A stretch of DNA of 64,000 nucleotides from Janibacter melonis. Its GTDB lineage: Bacteria > Actinomycetota > Actinomycetes > Actinomycetales > Dermatophilaceae. The stretch is from assembly GCF_020567375.1 (NCBI RefSeq), contig NZ_JAJBZM010000002.1, forward strand, positions 1,039,529 to 1,103,528, given 5' to 3'. Below, in pieces: positions 34,142 through 43,250 of the stretch. The notes beneath the pieces are model-generated. The model was not told the origin of the DNA. It was given only the letters and a program-made list of their open reading frames with translations, and searched no databases. The position numbers and the translations under genes are program-made. The first letter of the stretch is position 1. Every line of letters begins with the position of its first letter.

Positions 34142-34272
34142 CGCAGTGCCTCCTCGTCGGGGCCGTCCTCGTCGACGGCCAGGCGCCGAGACTAGGACCG
34201 AGCCCTGACAGCCCGCAGCGTCCCGGCGCCCGCCGGTCCCCCCTTCGCCTCCCGTCGTCCGCCGACGTCTGG

Positions 34273-34278
34273 CAGGGT
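34273..34278 (+). promoter_or_regulatory. Possible -10 hexamer before the DUF3995 gene
   Basis: CAGGGT, seven bases before the GTG at 34286. It fits the NANNNT form seen before several other leaderless starts here. Confidence 0.3.
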
Positions 34279-34285
34279 CGGCCCG

Positions 34286-34792
34286 GTGACAGGACGCGCG
34301 CGGGGGTGGCTGGTGCTCGCGGCGCTGGCGGGGACGGTGCACGCGTTCTTCAGCCTGTACTGGGCGATCGGCGGCGACTGGCTGCTCGAGACCCTGGGCG
34401 AGCGGATCGTCACGACCTTCGCCGACATGCGGTGGGTCCTCCTGCCCGTCGGTCTCGTCAAGCTCGTCGCCGCGCTGGCGCCGCTCTGGTTCGACCGACG
34501 CGGCTGGCCGCTGCGACCGCTCACCCGAGGTCTCGCCTGGCTGGGCGCCGTCGTGCTCGTCGTCTGGGGCGGTCTCAACACCGTCGTCGGCCAGCTCGTC
34601 CTCGCCGGCGCCATCCGGCCCGATGGCGGGTTCGACCGGCCCGGGATGATCGGGCACGCATGGCTGTGGGACCCCCTCTTCCTCGTGTGGGGACTCGCCC
34701 TGCTCGTCCACCTCGCCGCGACCCGGCGCCGTCCCGGCCGAGACGGCGCCGGCCCGGTCCGCGTGTCGGACGGCACCTCGCGGCAGCGGTGA
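34286..34792 (+). CDS. DUF3995 membrane protein
   Basis: 168 residues with four membrane helices. AGTVHAFFSLYWAIGGDWLLETLG and the C-terminal WDPLFLVWGLALLVHLAA match DUF3995, a family of small actinobacterial membrane proteins of unknown role. The start is GTG. The 3' end carries one arm of an inverted repeat shared with the leader of the next gene. Confidence 0.8.
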   Translation: MTGRARGWLVLAALAGTVHAFFSLYWAIGGDWLLETLGERIVTTFADMRWVLLPVGLVKLVAALAPLWFDRRGWPLRPLTRGLAWLGAVVLVVWGGLNTVVGQLVLAGAIRPDGGFDRPGMIGHAWLWDPLFLVWGLALLVHLAATRRRPGRDGAGPVRVSDGTSRQR

Positions 34793-34863
34793 TCGCGGCT
34801 CCCTGGAGTCTCGGGGGTGGGGCGTCGACGAAGGTGGGAGCCGCCGTCCGACACGCACGGCGG
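34761..34863 (+). promoter_or_regulatory. Mutually exclusive stem pairings before the flavoprotein gene
   Basis: GCGTGTCGGACGGC (34761-34774, inside the end of the DUF3995 gene) is perfectly complementary to GCCGTCCGACACGC (34843-34856). The latter also sits in a local hairpin CCGCCGT/ACGGCGG (34841-34847/34857-34863). The two structures compete, as in attenuators. The next gene starts at 34885. Confidence 0.35.
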
Positions 34864-34872
34864 TCGCCTGCC

Positions 34873-34878
34873 TAGGGT
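34873..34878 (+). promoter_or_regulatory. -10 hexamer of leaderless promoter for the flavoprotein gene
   Basis: TAGGGT, six bases before the ATG at 34885. Confidence 0.4.
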
Positions 34879-34884
34879 GACGGC

Positions 34885-36036
34885 ATGACGACGACCGACG
34901 ACTGGGACGTGGTCGTCGTGGGGGCCGGGCCGGCGGGCAGCATCACGGCGCTCGCGGCCCTGCACGAGCGGCCGGGGGCGCGGGTGCTGCTCCTCGACCG
35001 GGCCGACTTCCCGCGGGACAAGTCGTGCGGCGACGGCATCGCCCCTCACGTCCTCGACGTGCTCGACGCCGTCGGTGCCTCGGACGTGGCCGCCGACCTG
35101 CGCCGTGAGCACCGGGGGATCGGCACGCTCGAGCTCGCCCTCGGCGACCTGAGCAGCACGCGCGAGATGCGCCGCCCCGCCCTCGTCATTCCCCGAGAGC
35201 GTCTCGATGCCCGACTCGTCGAGGCAGCCGTGGCGGCGGGTGCGGTCCTGCGGCGGCACCGCGTGCGCGACGTGCAGGTCGAGGCCGACCGGGTCGTCGT
35301 CGACGGCGAGACCAGGGCTCGCGTGCTCGTCGGTGCGGACGGCGCGCAGTCGCAGGTCCGTCGCTCGCTCGGCCTCACCCTGCCTGGCAGTCTCGCTCTT
35401 GGCCTGCGCGGCTACGCGCCGACACCCCCATCACGTGACGGGCGACAGGTCATCCGCTTCGCGCAGGACCGCCAGCCGTCGTACGCGTGGGCCTTCGACC
35501 GGGGCGACGGGTGGTCGAATGTCGGGTACGGCGAGATCCTGCGCGACCGGCGGGACCGGCCGACCCACGCGTTGATGCGCGAGCGGCTCGAGGACCTGCT
35601 GCCCGGCTCGACCGAGGGCGCTCAGTCGTGGCGCGGCCACCACCTGCCGCTCTCGACCGCGCGATGGGGCTCGGTCCAGCCCGACGGGCGCGTGCTGCTC
35701 GTCGGCGACGCGGCCGGGCTCATCAACCCGATGACGGGTGAGGGGATCTACTACGCGGGGGTGACCGGGCAGGTCGCCGGTCGTGCGGCCGCGCGGGCGG
35801 ACGAAGGGGGCGACCCCGGCCGCGGCTACCGCAGCGAGGTGCGGCGGCGGCTGCGAGCGAACCTCGTGAGCACGGCCGTCGGTGGGAAGGTGGCGTCCCA
35901 CCCCTTCGTCCTCGCCGCGGGGCTGCGGGCCGCCGCGGCGGATCAGAGGGTCTTCGACGACCTCGTCGAGCTCGGGCTCGGGCCCGGACGGCTCACCCCG
36001 CGGGTCGTCGCCGGGCTCGTCCGGCACGCCCGCTGA
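34885..36036 (+). CDS. Geranylgeranyl reductase-family FAD-dependent oxidoreductase
   Basis: 383 residues. It starts WDVVVVGAGPAGSITALAALHE (FAD-binding GxGxxG). The signature LLDRADFPRDKSCGDGIAPHVLDVLDAVG, with its Cys, is typical of geranylgeranyl reductases. Next come VLVGADGAQSQVRRSLG and VLLVGDAAGLINPMTGEGIYYA. Enzymes of this family saturate isoprenoid double bonds (menaquinone side chain, phytyl or archaeal lipids); in actinobacteria a menaquinone reductase role is frequent. Here it is not near other isoprenoid genes, so the substrate remains open. Confidence 0.88.
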   Translation: MTTTDDWDVVVVGAGPAGSITALAALHERPGARVLLLDRADFPRDKSCGDGIAPHVLDVLDAVGASDVAADLRREHRGIGTLELALGDLSSTREMRRPALVIPRERLDARLVEAAVAAGAVLRRHRVRDVQVEADRVVVDGETRARVLVGADGAQSQVRRSLGLTLPGSLALGLRGYAPTPPSRDGRQVIRFAQDRQPSYAWAFDRGDGWSNVGYGEILRDRRDRPTHALMRERLEDLLPGSTEGAQSWRGHHLPLSTARWGSVQPDGRVLLVGDAAGLINPMTGEGIYYAGVTGQVAGRAAARADEGGDPGRGYRSEVRRRLRANLVSTAVGGKVASHPFVLAAGLRAAAADQRVFDDLVELGLGPGRLTPRVVAGLVRHAR

Positions 36037-36042
36037 CGCGGC

Positions 36043-36543
36043 TCAGCGGCTCTCGAGGTCCTCGCGCAGCCGGTCGAGCGTGCGGCGGATGTTGCCCGCC
36101 TGGTAGACGTCGAAGGTCCGTCCGCGCGTGACGAGGCGGTCGAAGCGTGCCGCGAGCGGGTCCGGCCATCGAGTGCGGTCGTCCTGCCAGGTCTCGATGA
36201 CACGGGTCCGACCGGGGGCGACCTCCTCGAAGGTGTAGGACCAGGTCGCGACAGACACCGGCACGAGGACTCGGCCGAAGCCGTAGCGATGCACCCGGAA
36301 GGCGAAGCGCTCGCCGGGCTCGGCCGCGATGACGGTGCACCTCGTCGACCACCGCGCGGGCCCACGACGGTTGTGCCCGACGAAGCTCTCGCCCGTCGTC
36401 AGCGCGCCGCGGCCGGGGTCGCCCGTGCCGACGTTCTCCGGGCTCCACCGCCCCATCCGGTCGGGGTCGGCGATCTCGGCGTAGACGGTCTGGGGGTCGG
36501 CGGCGATCTCGACGCTGCCGGACACGGTCATGGGGCGGGACAT
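36043..36543 (-). CDS. SRPBCC/polyketide cyclase-like protein
   Basis: 166 residues. MTVSGSVEIAADPQTVYAEIADPDRMGRWSPE is the START/Bet v 1-type beginning (polyketide_cyc2), followed by alternating strands and a long C-terminal helix (LAARFDRLVTRGRTFDVYQAGNIRRTLDRLRE). These proteins bind hydrophobic ligands; function unknown. CAGGGT lies six bases before the ATG. Convergent with the flavoprotein gene, leaving a 6-bp gap. Confidence 0.85.
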   Translation of the reverse strand: MSRPMTVSGSVEIAADPQTVYAEIADPDRMGRWSPENVGTGDPGRGALTTGESFVGHNRRGPARWSTRCTVIAAEPGERFAFRVHRYGFGRVLVPVSVATWSYTFEEVAPGRTRVIETWQDDRTRWPDPLAARFDRLVTRGRTFDVYQAGNIRRTLDRLREDLESR

Positions 36544-36600
36544 GGCTCGACCCTGCCAGAGCGGGTCGTCCCCCTTCGCGCTGCGTCGGCGTGGCCTCGG

Positions 36601-36646
36601 CCTCAGTGCTCGATCACCTCAGTGCCCCATCACCTCAGTGCCCGTC
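36601..36646. repeat. 16-bp tandem repeat overlapping the 3' end of the SulP gene
   Basis: CCTCAGTGCTCGATCA, CCTCAGTGCCCCATCA and CCTCAGTGCCCGTCG are consecutive copies (2.9 units). The third includes the leftward stop codon of the SulP gene (36635-36637), and each unit contains the same TCA. Slippage here would keep a stop codon close by. Confidence 0.7.
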
Positions 36647-38161
36647 GCCGAGCCGCCCGCTCAGCAGCTCGTGCCGCTCCGCCGACGCGGGGTTCAGGCC
36701 GACGACGTCGAGCTGCTTGCCCATCCGCTCGTACTTCGCCCGCACGCCGTCGAGCGCGGCGACGCTCGAGGCGTCCCAGATGTGGCTGTCGGTGAGGTCG
36801 ACGACGACACGCTGCGGGTCGGCCGCGTAGTCGAACTGGTAGACGAGGTCGTTGCTCGAGGCGAAGAAGAGCTCGCCGGTGACCCGGTAGATCTGCACCT
36901 CGCCGGCCCCCGGCACGCGCTCGACCTGGGCGACACGGGCGACCCGTCGGGCGAAGGCGACCATCGCCGCGAGGACCCCGGTGATGACGCCGTACGCGAG
37001 GTTGTGGGTGGCGACGGTGACCGCGACCGTGAGCAGCATGACGAGGGTCTCGCTGCGCGGCATGCGGCGCAGGGTGGCCGGCGCGACGCTGTGCCAGTCG
37101 AAGGTCGCGACGGAGACCATGACCATGACGGCGACGAGCGCGGCCATGGGGATCATGCCGACGAGCGGGCCCGCCCCGACGACGAGCGCGAGGAGGAAGG
37201 CGCCGGCGAGGAAGGTCGAGATCCGCGTGCGGGCCCCGGAGACCTTGACGTTGATCATCGTCTGGCCGATCATCGCGCAGCCGCCCATCCCGCCGAAGAG
37301 GCCGGACGCGACGTTGGCGACGCCCTGCCCCCAGGACTCGCGGGTCTTGTCGGAGTGGGTGTCGGTGATGCCGTCGACGAGCTTCGCGGTCATGAGCGAC
37401 TCGAGCAGGCCGACGAGGGCCATGGCGAGGGCGTAGGGGGCGATGATGCGCAGCGTCTCGAGCGTCAGCGGCACGTCGGGCAGCAGCAGCGAGGGCAGCG
37501 AGCGGGGCAGCTCGCCCTGGTCGGAGACGTCGGGCAGCTGCCAGCCGGCGGCCGCGACGAGGGCGGTGATGACGACGATGGCGACGAGCGGGGCGGGCAG
37601 CGCGGTCGTCACGCGCGGCATGACGACCATGACGAGCAGGCCGAGCGCGACCATCGGGTAGACGAGCCACGGCACGCCGAGGAGGTAGGGCACCTGGGCG
37701 AGGAAGATGAGGATGGCCAGCGCGTTGACGAAGCCGACCATGACCATCCGCGGGATGAAGCGCATGAGCCGCGCGACGCCGAGCAGGGCGAGCACCACCT
37801 GCAGGACCCCGGCGAGGACCACCGTCGCGAGGAGGTAGCTCAGGCCGTGCTCGCGCACGACGGGGGCGACGACGAGCGCCACCGCGCCGGTCGCCGCCGA
37901 GATCATCGCGGGGCGTCCGCCGACGACGGCGATGGTCACCGCCATGACGAAGCTCGAGAAGAGCCCGACCTGAGGGTCCACCCCGGCGATGATCGAGAAG
38001 GAGATGGCCTCGGGGATGAGGGCGAGGGCGACGACGAGACCGCCGAGCACCTCGGTGCGCAGGCGCCGTGGGTCGCGCAGGGCGGCGCGCACGGAGGTCT
38101 CGCGGGCGCCGGCCTCGGGCGGGCCGGCGACGGGGGCGGCGGTGGTGACGGGCTCGGGCAC
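36635..38161 (-). CDS. SulP-family inorganic anion transporter with STAS domain
   Basis: 508 residues with about 11 membrane helices. EVLGGLVVALALIPEAISFSIIAGVDPQVGLFSSF is the SulP start signature, and the last ~100 residues (VQIYRVTGELFFASSNDLVYQFDY, then VVVDLTDSHIWDASSVAALD) are a STAS domain. SulP proteins carry sulfate, bicarbonate or other anions. GTG at 38159-38161 with AAGGAC upstream is the start. A divergent MerR gene lies 150 bp away with a dyad between them, suggesting control. Confidence 0.9.
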   Translation of the reverse strand: MPEPVTTAAPVAGPPEAGARETSVRAALRDPRRLRTEVLGGLVVALALIPEAISFSIIAGVDPQVGLFSSFVMAVTIAVVGGRPAMISAATGAVALVVAPVVREHGLSYLLATVVLAGVLQVVLALLGVARLMRFIPRMVMVGFVNALAILIFLAQVPYLLGVPWLVYPMVALGLLVMVVMPRVTTALPAPLVAIVVITALVAAAGWQLPDVSDQGELPRSLPSLLLPDVPLTLETLRIIAPYALAMALVGLLESLMTAKLVDGITDTHSDKTRESWGQGVANVASGLFGGMGGCAMIGQTMINVKVSGARTRISTFLAGAFLLALVVGAGPLVGMIPMAALVAVMVMVSVATFDWHSVAPATLRRMPRSETLVMLLTVAVTVATHNLAYGVITGVLAAMVAFARRVARVAQVERVPGAGEVQIYRVTGELFFASSNDLVYQFDYAADPQRVVVDLTDSHIWDASSVAALDGVRAKYERMGKQLDVVGLNPASAERHELLSGRLGDGH

Positions 38162-38239
38162 AGGGGTCCTTCGGGTGGGGCGGCGGGACGGCGACGGTGG
38201 CGGCGCGGCCGGAGCAGTGCTCGACGGGACGCGACGGTT

Positions 38240-38262
38240 AACTCTACCGCAGCGTGAGAGTT
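38240..38262. promoter_or_regulatory. MerR-type operator between sulP and merR
   Basis: AACTCT (38240-38245) and AGAGTT (38257-38262) form a 23-bp dyad with 11 bp between the arms, in a locally AT-rich part of the divergent intergenic region. MerR proteins bind such dyads within promoters with long spacers. Linkage to the adjacent MerR protein is inferred. Confidence 0.5.
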
Positions 38263-38298
38263 GGTCCGGTCGGCCGCCGGGACGCCGAGGTCGGCCGG

Positions 38299-38304
38299 TA
38301 GCGT
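38299..38304 (+). promoter_or_regulatory. -10 hexamer of leaderless promoter for the MerR gene
   Basis: TAGCGT, seven bases before the ATG at 38312. Confidence 0.4.
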
Positions 38305-38311
38305 GCGCCCC

Positions 38312-38740
38312 ATGGACGGCCAGGGCGAAGGGGTGCGCGGCCGCCACGTGCACATCGGCGAGGTCGCCGAGCTCACCGGGCTCTCGCACCGCACGATCCG
38401 GTACTACGAGGAGATGGGGCTCGTCACCCCCGCAGCGCGCACGGACGGCGGCTTCCGCCTCTACGACGACGCCGACATCGCTCGGCTCCTCCTCGTGCGC
38501 CCGATGAAGCCGCTCGGCTTCTCCGTCGAGGAGATGCGCGCCCTGCTCGAGGCGCTGGACGTGCTCGCCGACCCTGCGGGGGAGCCCGGCCACGAGGCGC
38601 AGGCGCGCGAGCACGTCGCCGCGGTCTACGCCGACGCCGAGCAGCGCCTGGCCGACCTGCGCCGCACGACGGCGCGGGCCGAGGAGCTCACGGCGAGCCT
38701 GCGCGAGGCGATGGCGCCGCCCCCGCCGCCGCCCGGCTGA
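38312..38740 (+). CDS. MerR-family transcriptional regulator
   Basis: 142 residues. HVHIGEVAELTGLSHRTIRYYEEMGLVTPAARTDGGFRLYDDADIARLLLVR is a complete MerR winged-helix domain (about residues 11-62). A coiled-coil effector helix (about 90-135) and a poly-Pro tail follow. No metal-binding cysteines are present, so it is not a metal-type MerR. Divergent from the SulP gene, which it likely regulates. An in-frame ATG upstream (38261) is less likely than the one at 38312 because of the leaderless promoter. Confidence 0.88.
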   Translation: MDGQGEGVRGRHVHIGEVAELTGLSHRTIRYYEEMGLVTPAARTDGGFRLYDDADIARLLLVRPMKPLGFSVEEMRALLEALDVLADPAGEPGHEAQAREHVAAVYADAEQRLADLRRTTARAEELTASLREAMAPPPPPPG

Positions 38741-38777
38741 CCCCTTCGCCCCCTTCGCGGTGCCGCCTGACGACCCG

Positions 38778-38825
38778 GCTACGGCGCAGTACTGGTCGTG
38801 ATCGCGACCAGTACTGCGCCGTAGC
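38778..38825. terminator. Perfect 21-bp inverted repeat between convergent merR and nhaA
   Basis: Arms beginning CTACGGCGCAGTACTGGTCG (38779-38798) and its exact complement (38805-38824), extended by one G-C pair, with a 6-nt loop that can itself pair. Both flanking genes converge here, so it can end both transcripts. Copies of the CGAAGGGG motif occur on both sides (38741, 38750, 38836). Confidence 0.65.
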
Positions 38826-38846
38826 TCGCGGGGTGCGAAGGGGGAG

Positions 38847-40115
38847 TCAGCCCGCCTGGGTCGCGCCCGCCCGGCGGCTGCGGATCGACAGGATCGTCCC
38901 GCCGATGATGGCCGCGGTGAAGGAGCCGAGGAGCACGCCGATCTTCACGTGCTCGTCGGCCACGCTCGAGGCGCCGAAGGCGAGCTCGCCGACGAGCAGC
39001 GAGACGGTGAAGCCCACACCGGCGATGAAGCCGGCGCCGACGAGGTCGCCCCAGCGCAGGCTCGGGTCCAGCCCGAAGGAGGGCAGCCGGCTGAGCAGCA
39101 GGCTCGTGCCGACGATGCCGATGGGCTTGCCGACGACCAGCCCGACGATGATCCCGAGCGTGATCGGGTCGCCGAGCGCGCTGCGCAGGCCCTCGACCCC
39201 GCCGACGGTGACCCCGGCGGCGAAGAAGGCGAAGACCGGCACGGCGACGAGCGTCGAGAAGACGCCCCACTGGTCGGCGAGGTGGGCGGTGAGGCTGTCG
39301 TAGACCGGCTCGCCGTCCTCGGTGCCGGTCTGCACCCGCGCCCGGGTCGACGCGATCGCCGGCACGGTGAAGCCGAGGAGCACGCCGGCGACGGTCGCGT
39401 GGATGCCGGACGCGTGGACGAGCGCCCACGTCGCGACGCCGAGCGGCAGCAGCAGCCACCACGTGCGCACCCCGCGCTGGGTGAGCACCGCGAAGAGCGC
39501 GAGCGGCACGAGCGCGAGGAGCAGCCACTGCAGGTGCAGGCCCTGCGTGTAGGCCACGGCGATGATCGTGATGGCGATGAGGTCGTCGACGATCGCGAGG
39601 GTCAGCAGGAAGATGCGCAGGGCCGGCGGCAGGAAGCGCCCGACGACCGCGAGCACGGCGACGGCGAAGGCGATGTCGGTCGCCGTCGGGATCGCCCAGC
39701 CCTGGAGGGCGCCCTCGGACGAGCGGGTGATCGCGATGTAGATGACGGCCGGCACGACGACTCCGCCGACCGCGGCCGCGATCGGCATCGCGGCCCGGCG
39801 CGGGTCGCGCAGGCTGCCGGCGACGAGCTCCTCCTTGAGCTCGAGGCCGACGACGAAGAAGAAGATCGCGAGGAGGCCGTCGGCCGCCCACTGCCCGATC
39901 GTCAGGTCGAGATGGAGGGCGGCGGGTCCGACGGTCGTGTCGCGCACCGACTCGTAGAGGTCGACGGCCGCCGTGTTGGCCATGAGCAGCGCGAGCAGTG
40001 TCGCGACGAGCAGGAGCGAGCCGCCGAAGGCGTCGCTGCGGGCGCTCGCGCGCACACCGCGCCACATCTCGTGGGGCATGCGGCGCAGAGGGGTGTCGGT
40101 CAGGGGTCCGGGCAT
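38847..40115 (-). CDS. nhaA: Na+/H+ antiporter NhaA
   Basis: 422 residues with 12 membrane helices. The key NhaA regions are present: FGGSLLLVATLLALLMANT, FFFVVGLELKEELVAGSLRDPRRAAMPIAAAVGG, GWAIPTATDIAFAVAVLAV, and LAIVDDLIAI with the two Asp of the ion site. It exchanges Na+ for H+ for pH and salt balance. The ATG at 40115 is the family start; the reading frame continues open upstream but without homology. Confidence 0.95.
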   Translation of the reverse strand: MPGPLTDTPLRRMPHEMWRGVRASARSDAFGGSLLLVATLLALLMANTAAVDLYESVRDTTVGPAALHLDLTIGQWAADGLLAIFFFVVGLELKEELVAGSLRDPRRAAMPIAAAVGGVVVPAVIYIAITRSSEGALQGWAIPTATDIAFAVAVLAVVGRFLPPALRIFLLTLAIVDDLIAITIIAVAYTQGLHLQWLLLALVPLALFAVLTQRGVRTWWLLLPLGVATWALVHASGIHATVAGVLLGFTVPAIASTRARVQTGTEDGEPVYDSLTAHLADQWGVFSTLVAVPVFAFFAAGVTVGGVEGLRSALGDPITLGIIVGLVVGKPIGIVGTSLLLSRLPSFGLDPSLRWGDLVGAGFIAGVGFTVSLLVGELAFGASSVADEHVKIGVLLGSFTAAIIGGTILSIRSRRAGATQAG

Positions 40116-40179
40116 GGGGTGCCTTACGTGGTCAGGGGAGGTGGGCGCGTCTGCGTCCCGCGAAGGGGGGCCGCGTCGC

Positions 40180-40335
40180 TCACGCAGGCGGCGGGCAGCC
40201 GGCGATCTCGCCGTGCGCGTTGGTGCCCCACTCGCTCGTCCACCCGTTGGTCCCGGGGTGGCGGATCGTGCGCTGCAGCGCACGCATGCGCGTCGCGTCC
40301 GCCAGGTGGCGGGGGAGGCGCAGCAGTCCGGTCAC
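40180..40335 (-). CDS. 51-residue hypothetical protein
   Basis: Encodes VTGLLRLPRHLADATRMRAL followed by QRTIRHPGTNGWTSEWGTNAHGEIAGCPPPA. Almost every codon ends in G or C, as in neighbouring real genes. A leaderless promoter hexamer TAAGAT (40343-40348) lies seven bases before the GTG start at 40333-40335. The N-terminal half looks like a short amphipathic basic helix. No family recognised. A longer in-frame start at 40470 would run through a hairpin and is unlikely. Confidence 0.5.
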   Translation of the reverse strand: MTGLLRLPRHLADATRMRALQRTIRHPGTNGWTSEWGTNAHGEIAGCPPPA

Positions 40336-40457
40336 CCGCCTGATCTTACGGGCGTCAGGGTGCCGGCTGCCGTTCGCTCTGCCTCGCGAGACGCCCGGGC
40401 TCCCCTCTCCCGCCAGCCCGCTGCCGCCCCCTTCGCCGGGCCTGTCGCCGAGTCGAA

Positions 40458-40489
40458 GAAGGATCGTCATGTCGAGGTGACGATCCTTC
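40458..40489. terminator. Hairpin upstream of the dnaK promoter
   Basis: Perfect 12-bp arms GAAGGATCGTCA and TGACGATCCTTC with an 8-nt loop, extended by TCGA/TCGA outer pairs. It may insulate the heat-shock promoter from upstream transcription. Confidence 0.5.
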
Positions 40490-40546
40490 GTCGAACCGGC
40501 AGGGGGGGCGGGGGAGAGGAGCGGGAATCATCTGCGCGGTTCGGTA

Positions 40547-40567
40547 GTTGAGTCAGATGTACTCAAC
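40547..40567. promoter_or_regulatory. HAIR operator for HspR
   Basis: GTTGAGT-N7-ACTCAAC is a perfect dyad with the 7-bp spacer of the HspR-associated inverted repeat (consensus CTTGAGT-N7-ACTCAAG). It lies ~115 bp before dnaK, and HspR is encoded at the end of the same operon, giving a closed repression loop. Confidence 0.9.
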
Positions 40568-40582
40568 TTTTCGGCTCCGGAT

Positions 40583-40612
40583 TTGCGCAGGCCCACGAGG
40601 GCTTCGTAGGTT
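40583..40612 (+). promoter_or_regulatory. Candidate dnaK promoter
   Basis: TTGCGC (40583-40588) and TAGGTT (40607-40612) with an 18-bp spacer, just downstream of the HAIR operator. An alternative -35 (TTGAGT) lies inside the operator itself. Confidence 0.45.
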
Positions 40613-40635
40613 GAGCCGCAGAGACCAACCCCTCC

Positions 40636-40659
40636 CGAAGGGGGCGCCCGCCCCCTTCG
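40636..40659 (+). promoter_or_regulatory. 5'-UTR hairpin of dnaK made of two CGAAGGGGG motifs
   Basis: CGAAGGGGGC and GCCCCCTTCG form a perfect 10-bp stem with a 4-nt loop. It ends about 10 bases before the ribosome binding site GAAGGAG of dnaK. It could modulate translation or transcript stability. Confidence 0.5.
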
Positions 40660-40681
40660 ACCCGGACGAAGGAGAACCCCC

Positions 40682-42570
<1,889 letters not shown>

Positions 42571-42574
<4 letters not shown>

Positions 42575-43218
42575 GCGACTCGACGAGCAACCACGAGCCC
42601 GAGGACGTCGTCCACGACGCCGACGGCGACGCGGTGAACGTCGAGGCCGTCAACGACGGCGTGCCGGCCCCCGCGCAGGGGGCCGGCAACCCGGCCGCCG
42701 ACGCGGACGGGACGCCTGCGGCCGAGACCGCACCTGGGGCCGAGGCCCCGGGCGCGGGCTCCGACGCCCACCCCGACACCGCGCTCGCGGCCGAGCGGCT
42801 CGGCGACCTGCAGCGCCTGCAGGCCGAGTACGTCAACTACAAGCGCCGCGTCGACCGGGACCGCGCCGACATCCAGATCCGGGCGGCGCACGACGTGCTC
42901 GAGACCCTGCTGCCGGTGCTCGACGAGATCCACCTCGCGCGCCAGCACGGCGACCTCGACGAGGGCCCCTTCCGGGCCATCGCCGACAAGCTCGAGCAGG
43001 CGCTCGGCCGGTACGGCCTGGTCCAGGTCGGCGCGAAGGGCGAGCCCTTCGACCCGGCGGTCCACGAGGCCCTCATGCACGCCGCGTGGGACTCGAGCGA
43101 CAGCGAGCTGCCGAGCGACGCGACGACGACCACGGTCGTCACCGTGCTCCAGCCCGGGTACAAGGCCGGCGAGCGCGTGCTGCGCGCGGCGCGCGTCGCC
43201 GTCGCCGACCCCGAGTGA
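42571..43218 (+). CDS. grpE: Nucleotide exchange factor GrpE
   Basis: 215 residues. A long acidic/Ala-Gly-rich N-terminal extension (about 1-75) precedes the coiled-coil part ([42 protein letters not shown]) and the beta-wing domain ([12 protein letters not shown]). It releases ADP from DnaK. The GTG start overlaps the dnaK stop (GTGA). Confidence 0.97.
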
Positions 43219-43250
43219 CCCACCCGCACACCCCCTGAGAGGAGGACGGC

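Larger units (their letters stand above)
40336..40681. other. 346-bp control region upstream of the dnaK operon
   Basis: Contains, left to right: the leaderless promoter of the small leftward gene, a CCCCCTTCG copy at 40427, a long hairpin (40458-40489), a HAIR operator (40547-40567), a candidate dnaK promoter (40583-40612) and a second hairpin just before the dnaK ribosome binding site (40636-40659). No further gene is supported. Confidence 0.7.

Noticed and set aside
36610-36640. The TCACCTCAGTG repeat as a possible regulator box
   Set aside because: It is a simple 16-bp tandem duplication at a gene end and is not placed before a promoter.
36530-38257. A 575-residue + strand frame opposite the SulP gene
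   Set aside because: His/Asp/Glu-rich shadow composition; the leftward frame encodes a complete SulP-STAS protein.
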